Assembly (NCBI GenBank): GCA_003164305.1
Contig: PLSZ01000141.1
Span: 1-9,181, forward strand
Direction: 5' to 3'
DNA: 9,181 nt
Source of the DNA: Acetobacteraceae bacterium
GTDB lineage: Bacteria; Pseudomonadota; Alphaproteobacteria; Acetobacterales; Acetobacteraceae
Position numbers and translations under genes: made by a program. The notes below the pieces were generated by a model that was not told the origin of the DNA, searched no databases, and saw only the letters and a list, made by a program, of their open reading frames with translations. This document shows, piece after piece, positions 1 through 6,380 of this stretch; position 1 is the stretch's first letter; the number at the start of each line of letters is the position of its first letter.

Positions 1-1374
1 CTCCGCGCCAACGTCCGCTTCTTCCCCACCGCCGCCGCGGCGCAGGAAGCCGGCTTCCGCCCGTGCCTGAGATGCCGCCCGGAAACCTCCCCGGACCTCG
101 CCTTCTGGCGCGGCAGTTCCAACACCGTGTCCCGCGCGCTGGGCCTGATCGAAGCCGGAGCGCTCGACGACGGCAACGTCGAAGCCCTCGCCGCCCGTCT
201 CGGCATGGGCGAACGCCAACTCCGCCGCCTGTTCCGCCAGCACCTTGGCGCCTCGCCGGTCTCCATCGCGCAGACCCGGCGCATCCTGCTGGCCAAGCAA
301 CTGATCCACGACACCAGCCTGCCGATGACCGAGGTCGCCGCCGCCGCCGGCTTCGGCAGCATCCGCCGCTTCAACGAGATCTTTCAGCAGCTCTACCGCC
401 GCCCGCCGCGCTCGCTCCGCCGAGCCGGCATCGCCGACCAGCCGATCGGCGCCACCGGCGCCATCACCGTCAAACTCGGCTTTCGTCCCCCCTACGATTG
501 GGCCGCCATCACCGCCTTCCTGCGCGCCCGGGCCATCCCCGGCGTGGAAGCCGTCACCCAGGAACGCTATGCCCGCACCATCGGCATCGGCGCGGCCCAT
601 GGCATCCTGATCGTCGAGCCGGCGGACAAAAACTGCCTCAAAGCCACCATTCGCTGTCCCGATCTGCGCGCCTTGCCCGCGATCATCGCCCGTGTGCGCC
701 GCGTCTTCGACCTCGCCGCCGATCCGGTGGCGATCGGCGGCCACCTCAGCCAGGACCCCGTGCTGGCGCCCCTGGTCCTGGCCCGCCCCGGCCTGCGGGT
801 GCCCGGCGCCTGGGAAGGCTTCGAACTCGCGGTCCGAGCGATCCTCGGCCAGCAAATCACCGTCGCGGCCGCGACACGGCTGGCCGGCAAGCTGGCCGCG
901 TCCCACGGCGCCACCATCGCCGATCCGGTGGCGCTGGAACTCGGCCTGACCCACGTCTTCCCCACGCCGAAGCAACTGGCCGGCGCCGATCTGGCCATGA
1001 TCGGGATGCCGAACGCCCGCCGGATGGCATTGTCCTCAATGGCCGCCGCGGTCGTCGCCGACCCGCTGATCTTCGGCCCCCGCCGCGGCCTCGACGAGGC
1101 CATCGCCCAACTGCGCTCCTTGCCCGGCATCGGCGAGTGGACCGCGCAATACATCGCCATGCGCGAACTGCGCGAGCCGGACGCCTTCCCCGCTGCCGAC
1201 ATCGGCCTCATGCGCGCGATGAGCGCCGGCGACGGAGTGCGCCCATCCCCCGCCGCGCTGCTGGCCCATGCCGAGCAGTGGCGCCCCTGGCGCGCCTACG
1301 CCGCCCTGCATCTCTGGGCGTCCGAGCCCCAACAATCCCCGCCGAAGGTGATCCATGACCAGCAAGCCGCCTGA
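1..1374 (+). CDS. Ada-AlkA fusion: AraC-type regulator / DNA-3-methyladenine glycosylase II (5' partial)
   Basis: A bifunctional alkylation-damage sensor and base-excision glycosylase that removes N-alkylated purines from DNA. The reading frame is open from base 1, so the start and the methyl-accepting cysteine region lie upstream of the window. In order along the visible protein: the end of the Ada zinc domain, with the second CxxC pair (Cys codons at 64-66 and 73-75, in PCLRCRP); an AraC-type double helix-turn-helix (about bases 178-420); an AlkA N-terminal domain (about 455-790); and an HhH-GPD glycosylase domain (about 800-1330). The helix-hairpin-helix LPGIGEWTA begins at 1120. Its Trp (1138-1140) and the later Asp (1198-1200) are 20 residues apart, the spacing of Trp218 and Asp238 in E. 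coli AlkA, so the catalytic Asp is present. This fusion architecture is known, for example in Mycobacterium tuberculosis beside ogt. The stop overlaps the downstream ogt gene by 20 bp. An internal ATG at 127 would lose the zinc domain and is not the true start. Confidence 0.93.
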   Translation, partial: LRANVRFFPTAAAAQEAGFRPCLRCRPETSPDLAFWRGSSNTVSRALGLIEAGALDDGNVEALAARLGMGERQLRRLFRQHLGASPVSIAQTRRILLAKQLIHDTSLPMTEVAAAAGFGSIRRFNEIFQQLYRRPPRSLRRAGIADQPIGATGAITVKLGFRPPYDWAAITAFLRARAIPGVEAVTQERYARTIGIGAAHGILIVEPADKNCLKATIRCPDLRALPAIIARVRRVFDLAADPVAIGGHLSQDPVLAPLVLARPGLRVPGAWEGFELAVRAILGQQITVAAATRLAGKLAASHGATIADPVALELGLTHVFPTPKQLAGADLAMIGMPNARRMALSSMAAAVVADPLIFGPRRGLDEAIAQLRSLPGIGEWTAQYIAMRELREPDAFPAADIGLMRAMSAGDGVRPSPAALLAHAEQWRPWRAYAALHLWASEPQQSPPKVIHDQQAA

Positions 1375-1906
1375 ACGCCTCACGCTGGACCGCCTCGCGA
1401 CCCCGATCGGCGAGGCGCTGATCATCACCGACCCAGACGGCATTCTCCGAGCGTTCGATTGGCTCGATCGCGAAACCAGCATGGCGCGGCTGTTGCGGCT
1501 GCATTACGGCTCGCTCAAGCCGGAGCCCGGCGCCGCGCCCGCCACCCTGATGCGCGCCCTGCGCCGGTATTTCGAGGGCGACCTGGGCGCTCTGTCCGGC
1601 GTCCCCTGGCGCACCGCCGGCACGCCGTTCCAGCGCACCGTGTGGGCCGCGCTGACCACGATCGAGCCCGGCGAGACTCTGAGCTACGGCGCCCTCGCGG
1701 CAAAGATCGGCCGCCCTACCTCGGTCCGCGCCGTCGGCCTGGCGAACGGGTCCAACCCGATCAGCATCGTGGTCCCCTGCCATCGCGTGATCGGCGCCAA
1801 CGGCTCGCTGACCGGCTATGGCGGCGGCCTGGAACGCAAACGCTGGCTGTTGCGGCACGAGGGCGCGCTTCCCAGAGCCATGGTCCCGGCGTCCCGCGCC
1901 GCCTGA
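1355..1906 (+). CDS. ogt: Methylated-DNA--[protein]-cysteine S-methyltransferase (O6-alkylguanine-DNA alkyltransferase)
   Basis: A suicide repair protein of 183 aa that transfers the alkyl group from O6-alkylguanine (and O4-alkylthymine) in DNA to its own cysteine. The hallmark PCHRV motif places the acceptor at Cys142 (codon 1778-1780), followed by IGANG and the typical C-terminal GYGGGLERKRWLL segment. Upstream are the base-flipping elements of the DNA-binding helix: Tyr111 in LSYGALA, the Arg125 'finger' in RAVG, and the hinge Asn131. The length fits a stand-alone Ogt/AdaB with its N-terminal ribonuclease-like domain (about residues 1-85). The start ATG lies inside the end of the ada-alkA fusion gene and has a GAAGG ribosome-binding site 6 nt upstream (1344-1348), so the two genes are very likely one translationally coupled operon. 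The fusion protein lacks an Ogt domain of its own downstream of its HTH, so this gene supplies the missing Ada C-terminal activity. Confidence 0.95.
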   Translation: MTSKPPERLTLDRLATPIGEALIITDPDGILRAFDWLDRETSMARLLRLHYGSLKPEPGAAPATLMRALRRYFEGDLGALSGVPWRTAGTPFQRTVWAALTTIEPGETLSYGALAAKIGRPTSVRAVGLANGSNPISIVVPCHRVIGANGSLTGYGGGLERKRWLLRHEGALPRAMVPASRAA

Positions 1907-1963
1907 CCCTTTTCGCCGCGCGGAGAACGCGATACCCAGACGCCTCGTTCTGGAACCATCCGC

Positions 1964-2728
1964 ATGCCGCTTCCCCGCACGCCCTCGCTCAGGCTCGACG
2001 GCCGCCGCGCCTTGGTCACCGGCGCCGGCCGAGGTTTGGGCCTCGCCGCCGCCGCCGCGCTGGCGCAGGCCGGAGCCCATGTCGTGCTTGCCGCCCGCAC
2101 CGCGTCCGAGATCGAAGCCGTCGCCGCCGAAATCCGCGCCGAGGGCGGCAGCGCCGAGCCACTGACGCTGGACGTCACCGACACCGCCGAGGTTCGTTCC
2201 GCCATCGCCGCGCAAGCCCCGTTCGACATCCTGGTCAACAACGCCGGCACCAACCGCCCGCGCACCTTCCTCGACGTGACCGAGGACGATTACGACGCCA
2301 TTACGACCCTTAATCAGCGCGCCGCGTACTTCACCGCGCAGGCGGTCGCCCGCCGCATGGCCGAGGCCGACGTCAAAGGCTCGATTATCCATATATCGTC
2401 ACAAATGGGCCATGTTGGCGGCCAGCGCCGCACCGTGTATTGCATGACCAAGCACGGCATCGAGGGTCTGACCAAAGCCATGGCCATCGACCTCGCGCCC
2501 TTGGGCATCAGGGTCAACTCGATCGGTCCCACGTTCATCGATACGCCACTGACACGTCCATTCTGGAACGATCGCGCCTTCCACTCCGACGTCCTCTCCC
2601 GCATCAAACTGGGCCGGCTCGGCACCGTCGAAGATTTAATGGGCGCCGTGGTCTTCCTCGCCTCCGACGCGTCGGCGTTGGTGACGGGAACAGCGTTGGT
2701 GGTCGATGGCGGTTGGACGGCGGAGTAA
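1964..2728 (+). CDS. SDR family NAD(P)-dependent oxidoreductase
   Basis: A classical short-chain dehydrogenase/reductase of 254 aa, cytosolic, with all key residues. It has the cofactor motif TGAGRGLG (residues 19-26), NNAG (92-95), catalytic Asn117, Ser146, Tyr159 and Lys163 (YCMTK), and a C-terminal GTALVVDGGWTAE segment. The residue after the second beta-strand is Arg45 (in LAARTASE), which hints at NADP(H) preference, although this is not decisive. The sequence resembles gluconate 5-dehydrogenase or 3-oxoacyl-reductase-like SDRs. The substrate cannot be read from the sequence. The ATG at 1964 is preceded only by a weak GGA-type ribosome-binding site (about 1952). The gene starts 57 bp after ogt and ends 6 bp before the HisD-family gene, so it probably works with that dehydrogenase on the same polyol or hydroxyacid. 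Codon use becomes less GC-biased in its second half (ATA and TTA codons appear). Confidence 0.92.
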   Translation: MPLPRTPSLRLDGRRALVTGAGRGLGLAAAAALAQAGAHVVLAARTASEIEAVAAEIRAEGGSAEPLTLDVTDTAEVRSAIAAQAPFDILVNNAGTNRPRTFLDVTEDDYDAITTLNQRAAYFTAQAVARRMAEADVKGSIIHISSQMGHVGGQRRTVYCMTKHGIEGLTKAMAIDLAPLGIRVNSIGPTFIDTPLTRPFWNDRAFHSDVLSRIKLGRLGTVEDLMGAVVFLASDASALVTGTALVVDGGWTAE

Positions 2729-2734
2729 CACAGC

Positions 2735-4021
2735 ATGATCCGAATTCTGAAGCACGGCGCGTCCGAGGCGGAAAAAACCGCGGCCGATCGCAAGATAAGG
2801 CAAACCGTGGAAGCCATCCTCGACGACATCGCCGCTCGTGGCGACGTCGCCGTGCGAGAACTTTCCGCGAAATTCGATAAATGGGAACCCGAATCGTTTC
2901 GCCTGACCGACGCTCAGATCGCCGATCTGATCGCCACGCTGCCGAGCCAGGTGATCGAGGATATAAAATTCGCTCAGACACAGATAAGACGTTTCGCCGA
3001 AGCACAGAAAGCCGCGCTGGTCGATATCGAGGTCGAAACGTTGCCCGGCATCCGCCTCGGCCACAAGAACATACCCGTCGCCAGCGTCGGTTGTTACGTT
3101 CCCGGCGGCCGCTATCCGATGGTCGCCTCCGCGCACATGTCGGTGCTGACCGCCAAGGTCGCCGGCGTCAAACGAGTCGCCGCCTGCACGCCGCCCTTGA
3201 ACGGTGTCCCGCCCGCCGCGACCGTCGCCGCCATGCACCTCGCCGGAGCGGATGAAATCTATCTGCTCGGCGGCATCCAGGCCGTGGCGATGATGGCGCT
3301 CGGCACGGGGTCGGTGGCGCCGGTGGACATGCTGGTCGGTCCCGGCAACGCGTTCGTCGCCGAAGCGAAACGGCAATTGTTCGGCCGCGTCGGCATCGAC
3401 CTGCTGGCCGGTCCGACCGAGACCCTGATCATCGCCGACGACACCGCCGACGCCGAAATCTGCGCCACCGACCTGCTCGGACAGGCCGAGCACGGGCCAA
3501 CGTCCCCCGCGATCCTGTTGACCACGTCGCAACGCATCGCCGACGGCATCGAGGCCGAAATCCAACGCCAGCTCTCCGTGCTTCCCACCGCCGAGATCGC
3601 CGGCGCCGCGTGGCGCGATTTCGGTCAGGTAATCCTGTGCGATACCGATAAGGAGCTCGTTTCCGAAGCCGATCGTATCGCGTCGGAGCATGTGCAGGTG
3701 ATGACAAGAGACCCGCGGTGGTTCCTCGACCGGATGACCAATTACGGTGCGTTGTTCCTCGGCAAGGAAACCAACGTCGCTTATGGCGACAAGGTGATCG
3801 GCACCAACCACACGCTGCCGACCAAACGCGCCGCGCGCTACACGGGCGGATTGTGGGTCGGGAAATTCCTCAAGACCGTGACGTATCAACAGGTGACGCC
3901 CGAGGCGACCGCGATGATCGGCGAGTACTGTTCCCGCCTTTGCGCCATCGAAAACTTCGCCGGCCACAAGGAGCAAGCCGATCTGCGCGTGCGCCGTTAC
4001 GGCGGCAAGAACACGGTCTGA
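2735..4021 (+). CDS. Histidinol dehydrogenase family protein (HisD paralogue, HpsN-like)
   Basis: A zinc- and NAD-dependent dehydrogenase of 428 aa with the HisD fold; HisD family members oxidise a primary alcohol to a carboxylate in two steps. By comparison with E. coli HisD (Gln259, His262, Asp360, His419), the zinc ligands are Gln250, His253, Asp352 and His411. The catalytic Glu-His pair is Glu318-His319, and Glu406 is also kept. It differs from biosynthetic HisD in three places: [10 protein letters not shown] near residue 118, Lys353 where E. coli has Tyr361, and the distinctive stretch [13 protein letters not shown] followed by [15 protein letters not shown]. These are traits I associate with HpsN, sulfopropanediol 3-dehydrogenase, and its relatives. 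No his genes are nearby. An SDR gene lies 6 bp upstream, and the GGAG ribosome-binding site (2722-2725) sits at its end. Automatic annotation would probably say hisD. I am sure of the family and moderately sure it is not the histidine-pathway enzyme. Confidence 0.9.
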   Translation: MIRILKHGASEAEKTAADRKIRQTVEAILDDIAARGDVAVRELSAKFDKWEPESFRLTDAQIADLIATLPSQVIEDIKFAQTQIRRFAEAQKAALVDIEVETLPGIRLGHKNIPVASVGCYVPGGRYPMVASAHMSVLTAKVAGVKRVAACTPPLNGVPPAATVAAMHLAGADEIYLLGGIQAVAMMALGTGSVAPVDMLVGPGNAFVAEAKRQLFGRVGIDLLAGPTETLIIADDTADAEICATDLLGQAEHGPTSPAILLTTSQRIADGIEAEIQRQLSVLPTAEIAGAAWRDFGQVILCDTDKELVSEADRIASEHVQVMTRDPRWFLDRMTNYGALFLGKETNVAYGDKVIGTNHTLPTKRAARYTGGLWVGKFLKTVTYQQVTPEATAMIGEYCSRLCAIENFAGHKEQADLRVRRYGGKNTV

Positions 4022-4031
4022 CGTCAACGCG

Positions 4032-4052
4032 CCGGTGTGACCCCTTCACCGG
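4032..4052. terminator. Possible hairpin after the HisD-family gene
   Basis: An inverted repeat CCGGTG / CACCGG with a 9-nt loop begins 11 bp after the HisD-family stop codon. It could end transcription of the sdr-hisD-like unit. It has no following T-tract, so it is not a classic intrinsic terminator. Both arms resemble part of the palindrome found 80 bp further on, so it may be a decayed copy of the same element. Confidence 0.3.
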
Positions 4053-4067
4053 TCCCGTCCGTTCCGC

Positions 4068-4139
4068 GTCATCACCGGGCCTGATTAATCGTCATCACCG
4101 GGCTTGATTAATCGTCATCACCGGGCTTGACCCGGTGAT
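4068..4139. repeat. Tandem 23-bp repeat ending in a REP-like palindrome
   Basis: Two 23-bp units (4068-4090 and 4091-4113) differ at one base (C or T in GGGCYTG). A third copy starts at 4114 and diverges after its first 16 bases. Units 1 and 2 each contain ATCACCGGG followed by the 8-bp palindrome GATTAATC. The third copy instead completes a perfect 9-bp stem: ATCACCGGG (4117-4125), loop CTTGA, CCCGGTGAT (4131-4139). This stem-loop resembles short palindromic elements that I know to be frequent between genes in alphaproteobacterial genomes. It lies between two convergent genes, 95 bp after the HisD-family stop and 46 bp after the epimerase stop, and may act as a bidirectional transcription end or mRNA stabiliser. 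There is no T-tract. Confidence 0.85.
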
Positions 4140-4185
4140 TTGTCGCCGCACGTGCCGCGCGAGAAGGCCGGATCGACCGCCGATC

Positions 4186-5055
4186 CTATCGTGGCGGCCC
4201 TCGATCGCCGTACTCCTCCAGTTCCGCCAACAAATTCGCCAGACCATACACCGGCCGGTAACCCAATCGCCGAACCGTCTCGGAAATGTCCAGCCTCGTC
4301 GGCTTCAATCCCGGATCGAGCCCATACGACACCGCCAGATCGTAATACGCCGCATAGTGTTTTCGAAATGTCGATCCCGCGCCGCCCTCATCCCAACGTT
4401 CCAGATCCGCATCTGTATACTCATACGCGCTGTCCAACGTCAGCGTCAGCGGCGCTTCCATCGGCTCCCGCGAAACATGATCCAAACTCAGCATGACAGC
4501 CGAAGCGACATCGCCGATATGCACGGCGCCTTTCCAGAACCACCGCGCCCAATCGCTGTATTTTGTATAGACCTCACGATTCCAATACGGAATGAACCCG
4601 CGCGGCCGAAGGATGATCAAGTTCATTCCCCGATCCGTCGCGTAACCCTCCGCGATCCGTTCCGCCAGGATCTTGCTGCGTCCATACAGCGTCCGTGGAT
4701 GATAAACGCTCGTGGTCGAAATATGCACGATCCTGTGGATCCCAGCCTCGACCGCCGCCTCGAATGCCTCGAACGTTCCACGCACATTGAGGTCGAAGAA
4801 ATCGTAAGCGCTCTTGCCGCCTTCGCCCTCGTGAATCCCGTGCCAGGCCGCGATGTGCACGATACAATCGCAGCCGCGCATCGCCTCCGGCAGCAGCGAC
4901 CGGTCCAGCACGGAACCCTGAACGAACGCCGCGCCTTGTGGCAGCGCCGTGGGAGCCCGAATATCCAGTATTACCGCCGTATCGCCGCGATCCAGCAGCC
5001 TGGGCACAAGCAGCTGCCCCAGATCGCCCGATCCGCCCGTCAGAAGGACCCGCAT
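4186..5055 (-). CDS. NAD-dependent epimerase/dehydratase family protein (extended SDR)
   Basis: An extended short-chain dehydrogenase of 289 aa. The N-terminus has the Rossmann motif TGGSGDLG (Gly7, Gly10, Gly13). Asp31 at the end of the second strand favours NAD over NADP. The catalytic pair is Tyr124 and Lys128 (YGRSK), with Thr114/Thr115 in the ISTTSVY strand as the usual Ser/Thr. Members act on nucleotide sugars, free sugars or uronates. The general layout (GCDCIVH near residue 63, then LYGRSK) recalls uronate dehydrogenases and UDP-sugar epimerases, and the substrate is undetermined. The aromatic-rich stretch WNREVYTKYSDWARWFW (about 160-176) probably lines the substrate pocket. The ATG has a GAGG ribosome-binding site 5 nt upstream (bases 5061-5064, read on the minus strand). 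The gene is divergent from the sorbosone-dehydrogenase-like operon and convergent with the HisD-family gene. Its codons (TAT, ACA, AAA, GTA) are less GC-rich than those of its right-hand neighbours. Confidence 0.9.
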   Translation of the reverse strand: MRVLLTGGSGDLGQLLVPRLLDRGDTAVILDIRAPTALPQGAAFVQGSVLDRSLLPEAMRGCDCIVHIAAWHGIHEGEGGKSAYDFFDLNVRGTFEAFEAAVEAGIHRIVHISTTSVYHPRTLYGRSKILAERIAEGYATDRGMNLIILRPRGFIPYWNREVYTKYSDWARWFWKGAVHIGDVASAVMLSLDHVSREPMEAPLTLTLDSAYEYTDADLERWDEGGAGSTFRKHYAAYYDLAVSYGLDPGLKPTRLDISETVRRLGYRPVYGLANLLAELEEYGDRGPPR

Positions 5056-5153
5056 TGTCGCCTCACCCTGTCATCTCGCGCGCGTTTACGATGACACGCT
5101 CGCCCGAAACCTCCACCATGGGAACCAGCCGAGAGCCCTGGAGGACCCTGACG
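5056..5153. promoter_or_regulatory. Divergent intergenic region, likely promoters for both directions
   Basis: These 98 bp separate the start of the minus-strand epimerase gene from the chosen start of the plus-strand sorbosone-dehydrogenase-like gene, so at least one promoter for each direction should lie here or just inside the neighbours. I see the ribosome-binding sites at both ends, but no convincing -35/-10 pair and no clear operator palindrome. The assignment rests on gene layout. Confidence 0.45.
5140..5145 (+). promoter_or_regulatory. Strong ribosome-binding site (GGAGGA)
   Basis: GGAGGA lies 8 nt before the ATG at 5154. It decides between three in-frame ATG candidates (5091, 5118 and 5154) for the sorbosone-dehydrogenase-like gene. 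The two earlier ones lack a comparable site and would add a charged, hydrophilic extension before the signal peptide. Confidence 0.75.
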
Positions 5154-6380
5154 ATGACCCGTTGGCTGCTGTTGCTGCTCCTGTCCCCCGTTCTCGCCTC
5201 CGCGCAACCCGTCCTGACCGGCACGACGGCGTTCGGCGACTGGCAATCCGACTCGCCCGGCGTGCGCCGCCACATCACGCCCGATGCCTTGCCGGCGCCC
5301 TACGCCACCAGCACCAGTTCCCGCTCGCCCGAGGTGATCTCCCCACCGCGCCACGCGCTGCCACAGGTGCCGACCGGATTTACCGTGTCGCTGTTCGCCT
5401 CCGGCCTCGACACGCCTCGCACGATGCGCACCGCCCCAAACGGCGACGTCTTCCTGGCCGAGAGCGGCGCCGGAAACATCCGCGTCTACACCGGCCAACA
5501 AAGCCGGATATTCGCCAGCAACCTGACCCAACCCTTCGGCATCGCGTTCTGGCCGCCCGGTTCCTCGCCGCGGTTTGTCTACGTCGCCGAAACGAACCGG
5601 GTCATTCGCTTCCCCTACCCGAACGGCGGTCCACCCGAGGTGATCGTCCCCTCGCTGCCCGAAGGCGGCCACTGGACCCGCGACGTCGCATTCTCCCCCG
5701 ACGGCGCGCGCCTGTTCGTTTCGGTCGGCTCCGCGACCAACGTCATGAGCGGAGTCGGACCGGACGCGGAACAAGGCCGCGCCGACGTGCTGTCCTTCGC
5801 CCCCGACGGATCGGATCGAAAAATCTTCGCCTCCGGCCTGCGCAATTGCTCGGGTGAGGCGGTCCAGCCCACCACCGGCGCCCTCTGGTGCGTGGTCAAT
5901 GAACGCGACGGACTGGGAGACGACCTGCCGCCCGATTACGCGACCGCGGTGAAAGACGGCGGCTTTTACGGCTGGCCATGGTTTTACATCGGCGCCAATC
6001 CGGACCCGCGCCACAAAGGCGCCACCCCACGCCAGGTCATCGTCCCAGATGTGTTGATCCAACCCCATTCAGCCCCCCTCGGCATCGCGTTCTACAACAA
6101 AACCGCGTTCCCCCCCGACTACCGAGGCGATGCCTTCGTCGCGCTGCATGGCTCCTGGAACCGCTCAAAACGCACCGGCTACAAAGTCATCCGCGTGCGC
6201 TTTGAAAACGGCCACCCTACCGGCGAATATGACGACTTTCTCACCGGCTTCGTGCGCTCCGACCGCTCCGTCTGGGGCCGACCCGTCGGGATAACCGTCA
6301 CCGCCGACGGCGCCCTGTTGGTCAGCGAGGACGGGAACGGTACAATCTGGCGCATCGCCTACACGGGAGAACGGCCATGA
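5154..6380 (+). CDS. Secreted PQQ-type sorbosone dehydrogenase family protein
   Basis: A periplasmic beta-propeller oxidoreductase of 408 aa, related to L-sorbosone dehydrogenase and soluble PQQ-dependent glucose dehydrogenase, predicted to oxidise a sugar, aldose or polyol. A clear signal peptide is present: MTRW, a six-leucine core, and a cleavage site ASA-Q after residue 17. The propeller runs from about residue 65 to the end. Candidate PQQ-site residues are His173 (GGHWTRDVAFSPDG) and Arg230-Asn231 (SGLRN), comparable in order to His144 and Arg228-Asn229 of soluble glucose dehydrogenase. The family block NERDGLGDDLPPDY, then YGWPW and HGSWNR (His332-Arg337), is intact. I see no haem-binding CxxCH motif, so electrons would pass to a separate carrier. 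The frame is open back to 4938, but the ribosome-binding site and signal peptide favour 5154. The stop overlaps the next ATG by 4 bp, indicating translational coupling. The substrate is unknown. Confidence 0.88.
   Translation: MTRWLLLLLLSPVLASAQPVLTGTTAFGDWQSDSPGVRRHITPDALPAPYATSTSSRSPEVISPPRHALPQVPTGFTVSLFASGLDTPRTMRTAPNGDVFLAESGAGNIRVYTGQQSRIFASNLTQPFGIAFWPPGSSPRFVYVAETNRVIRFPYPNGGPPEVIVPSLPEGGHWTRDVAFSPDGARLFVSVGSATNVMSGVGPDAEQGRADVLSFAPDGSDRKIFASGLRNCSGEAVQPTTGALWCVVNERDGLGDDLPPDYATAVKDGGFYGWPWFYIGANPDPRHKGATPRQVIVPDVLIQPHSAPLGIAFYNKTAFPPDYRGDAFVALHGSWNRSKRTGYKVIRVRFENGHPTGEYDDFLTGFVRSDRSVWGRPVGITVTADGALLVSEDGNGTIWRIAYTGERP

Noticed and set aside
63..1358. A 431-codon plus-strand open frame in another phase over the ada-alkA gene
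   Set aside because: The translation is Arg/Pro-rich with no domain, while the frame starting at base 1 contains Ada, AraC and AlkA motifs.
1208..2392. A 394-codon minus-strand open frame across ogt and the SDR gene
   Set aside because: It spans two well-supported plus-strand genes and gives a compositionally biased protein without motifs. It is an antisense shadow.
2636..4027. A 463-codon open frame on the minus strand opposite the HisD-family gene
   Set aside because: The plus-strand frame has all HisD zinc and catalytic residues. The minus-strand product is Gly/Arg/Asp/His-rich with no recognisable fold, a common by-product of GC-rich coding DNA.
4068..4139. A CRISPR-like array
   Set aside because: The units are directly abutting, without spacers, and there are only two full copies and one partial copy. 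There are no cas genes, so this is a tandem/REP-type repeat.
4135..5094. A 319-codon plus-strand open frame opposite the epimerase gene
   Set aside because: It is Arg/Pro/Gln-rich and has no ribosome-binding site. The minus-strand frame has the Rossmann motif and YxxxK.
4938..5153. Upstream in-frame extension of the sorbosone-dehydrogenase-like protein
   Set aside because: It would overlap the start of the divergent epimerase gene and bury the signal peptide. The GGAGGA site points to the ATG at 5154.
5040..6068. A 342-codon minus-strand open frame opposite the sorbosone-dehydrogenase-like gene
   Set aside because: It has low-complexity Gly/Arg/Ala composition and no motif. The plus strand carries a signal peptide and the family signatures.
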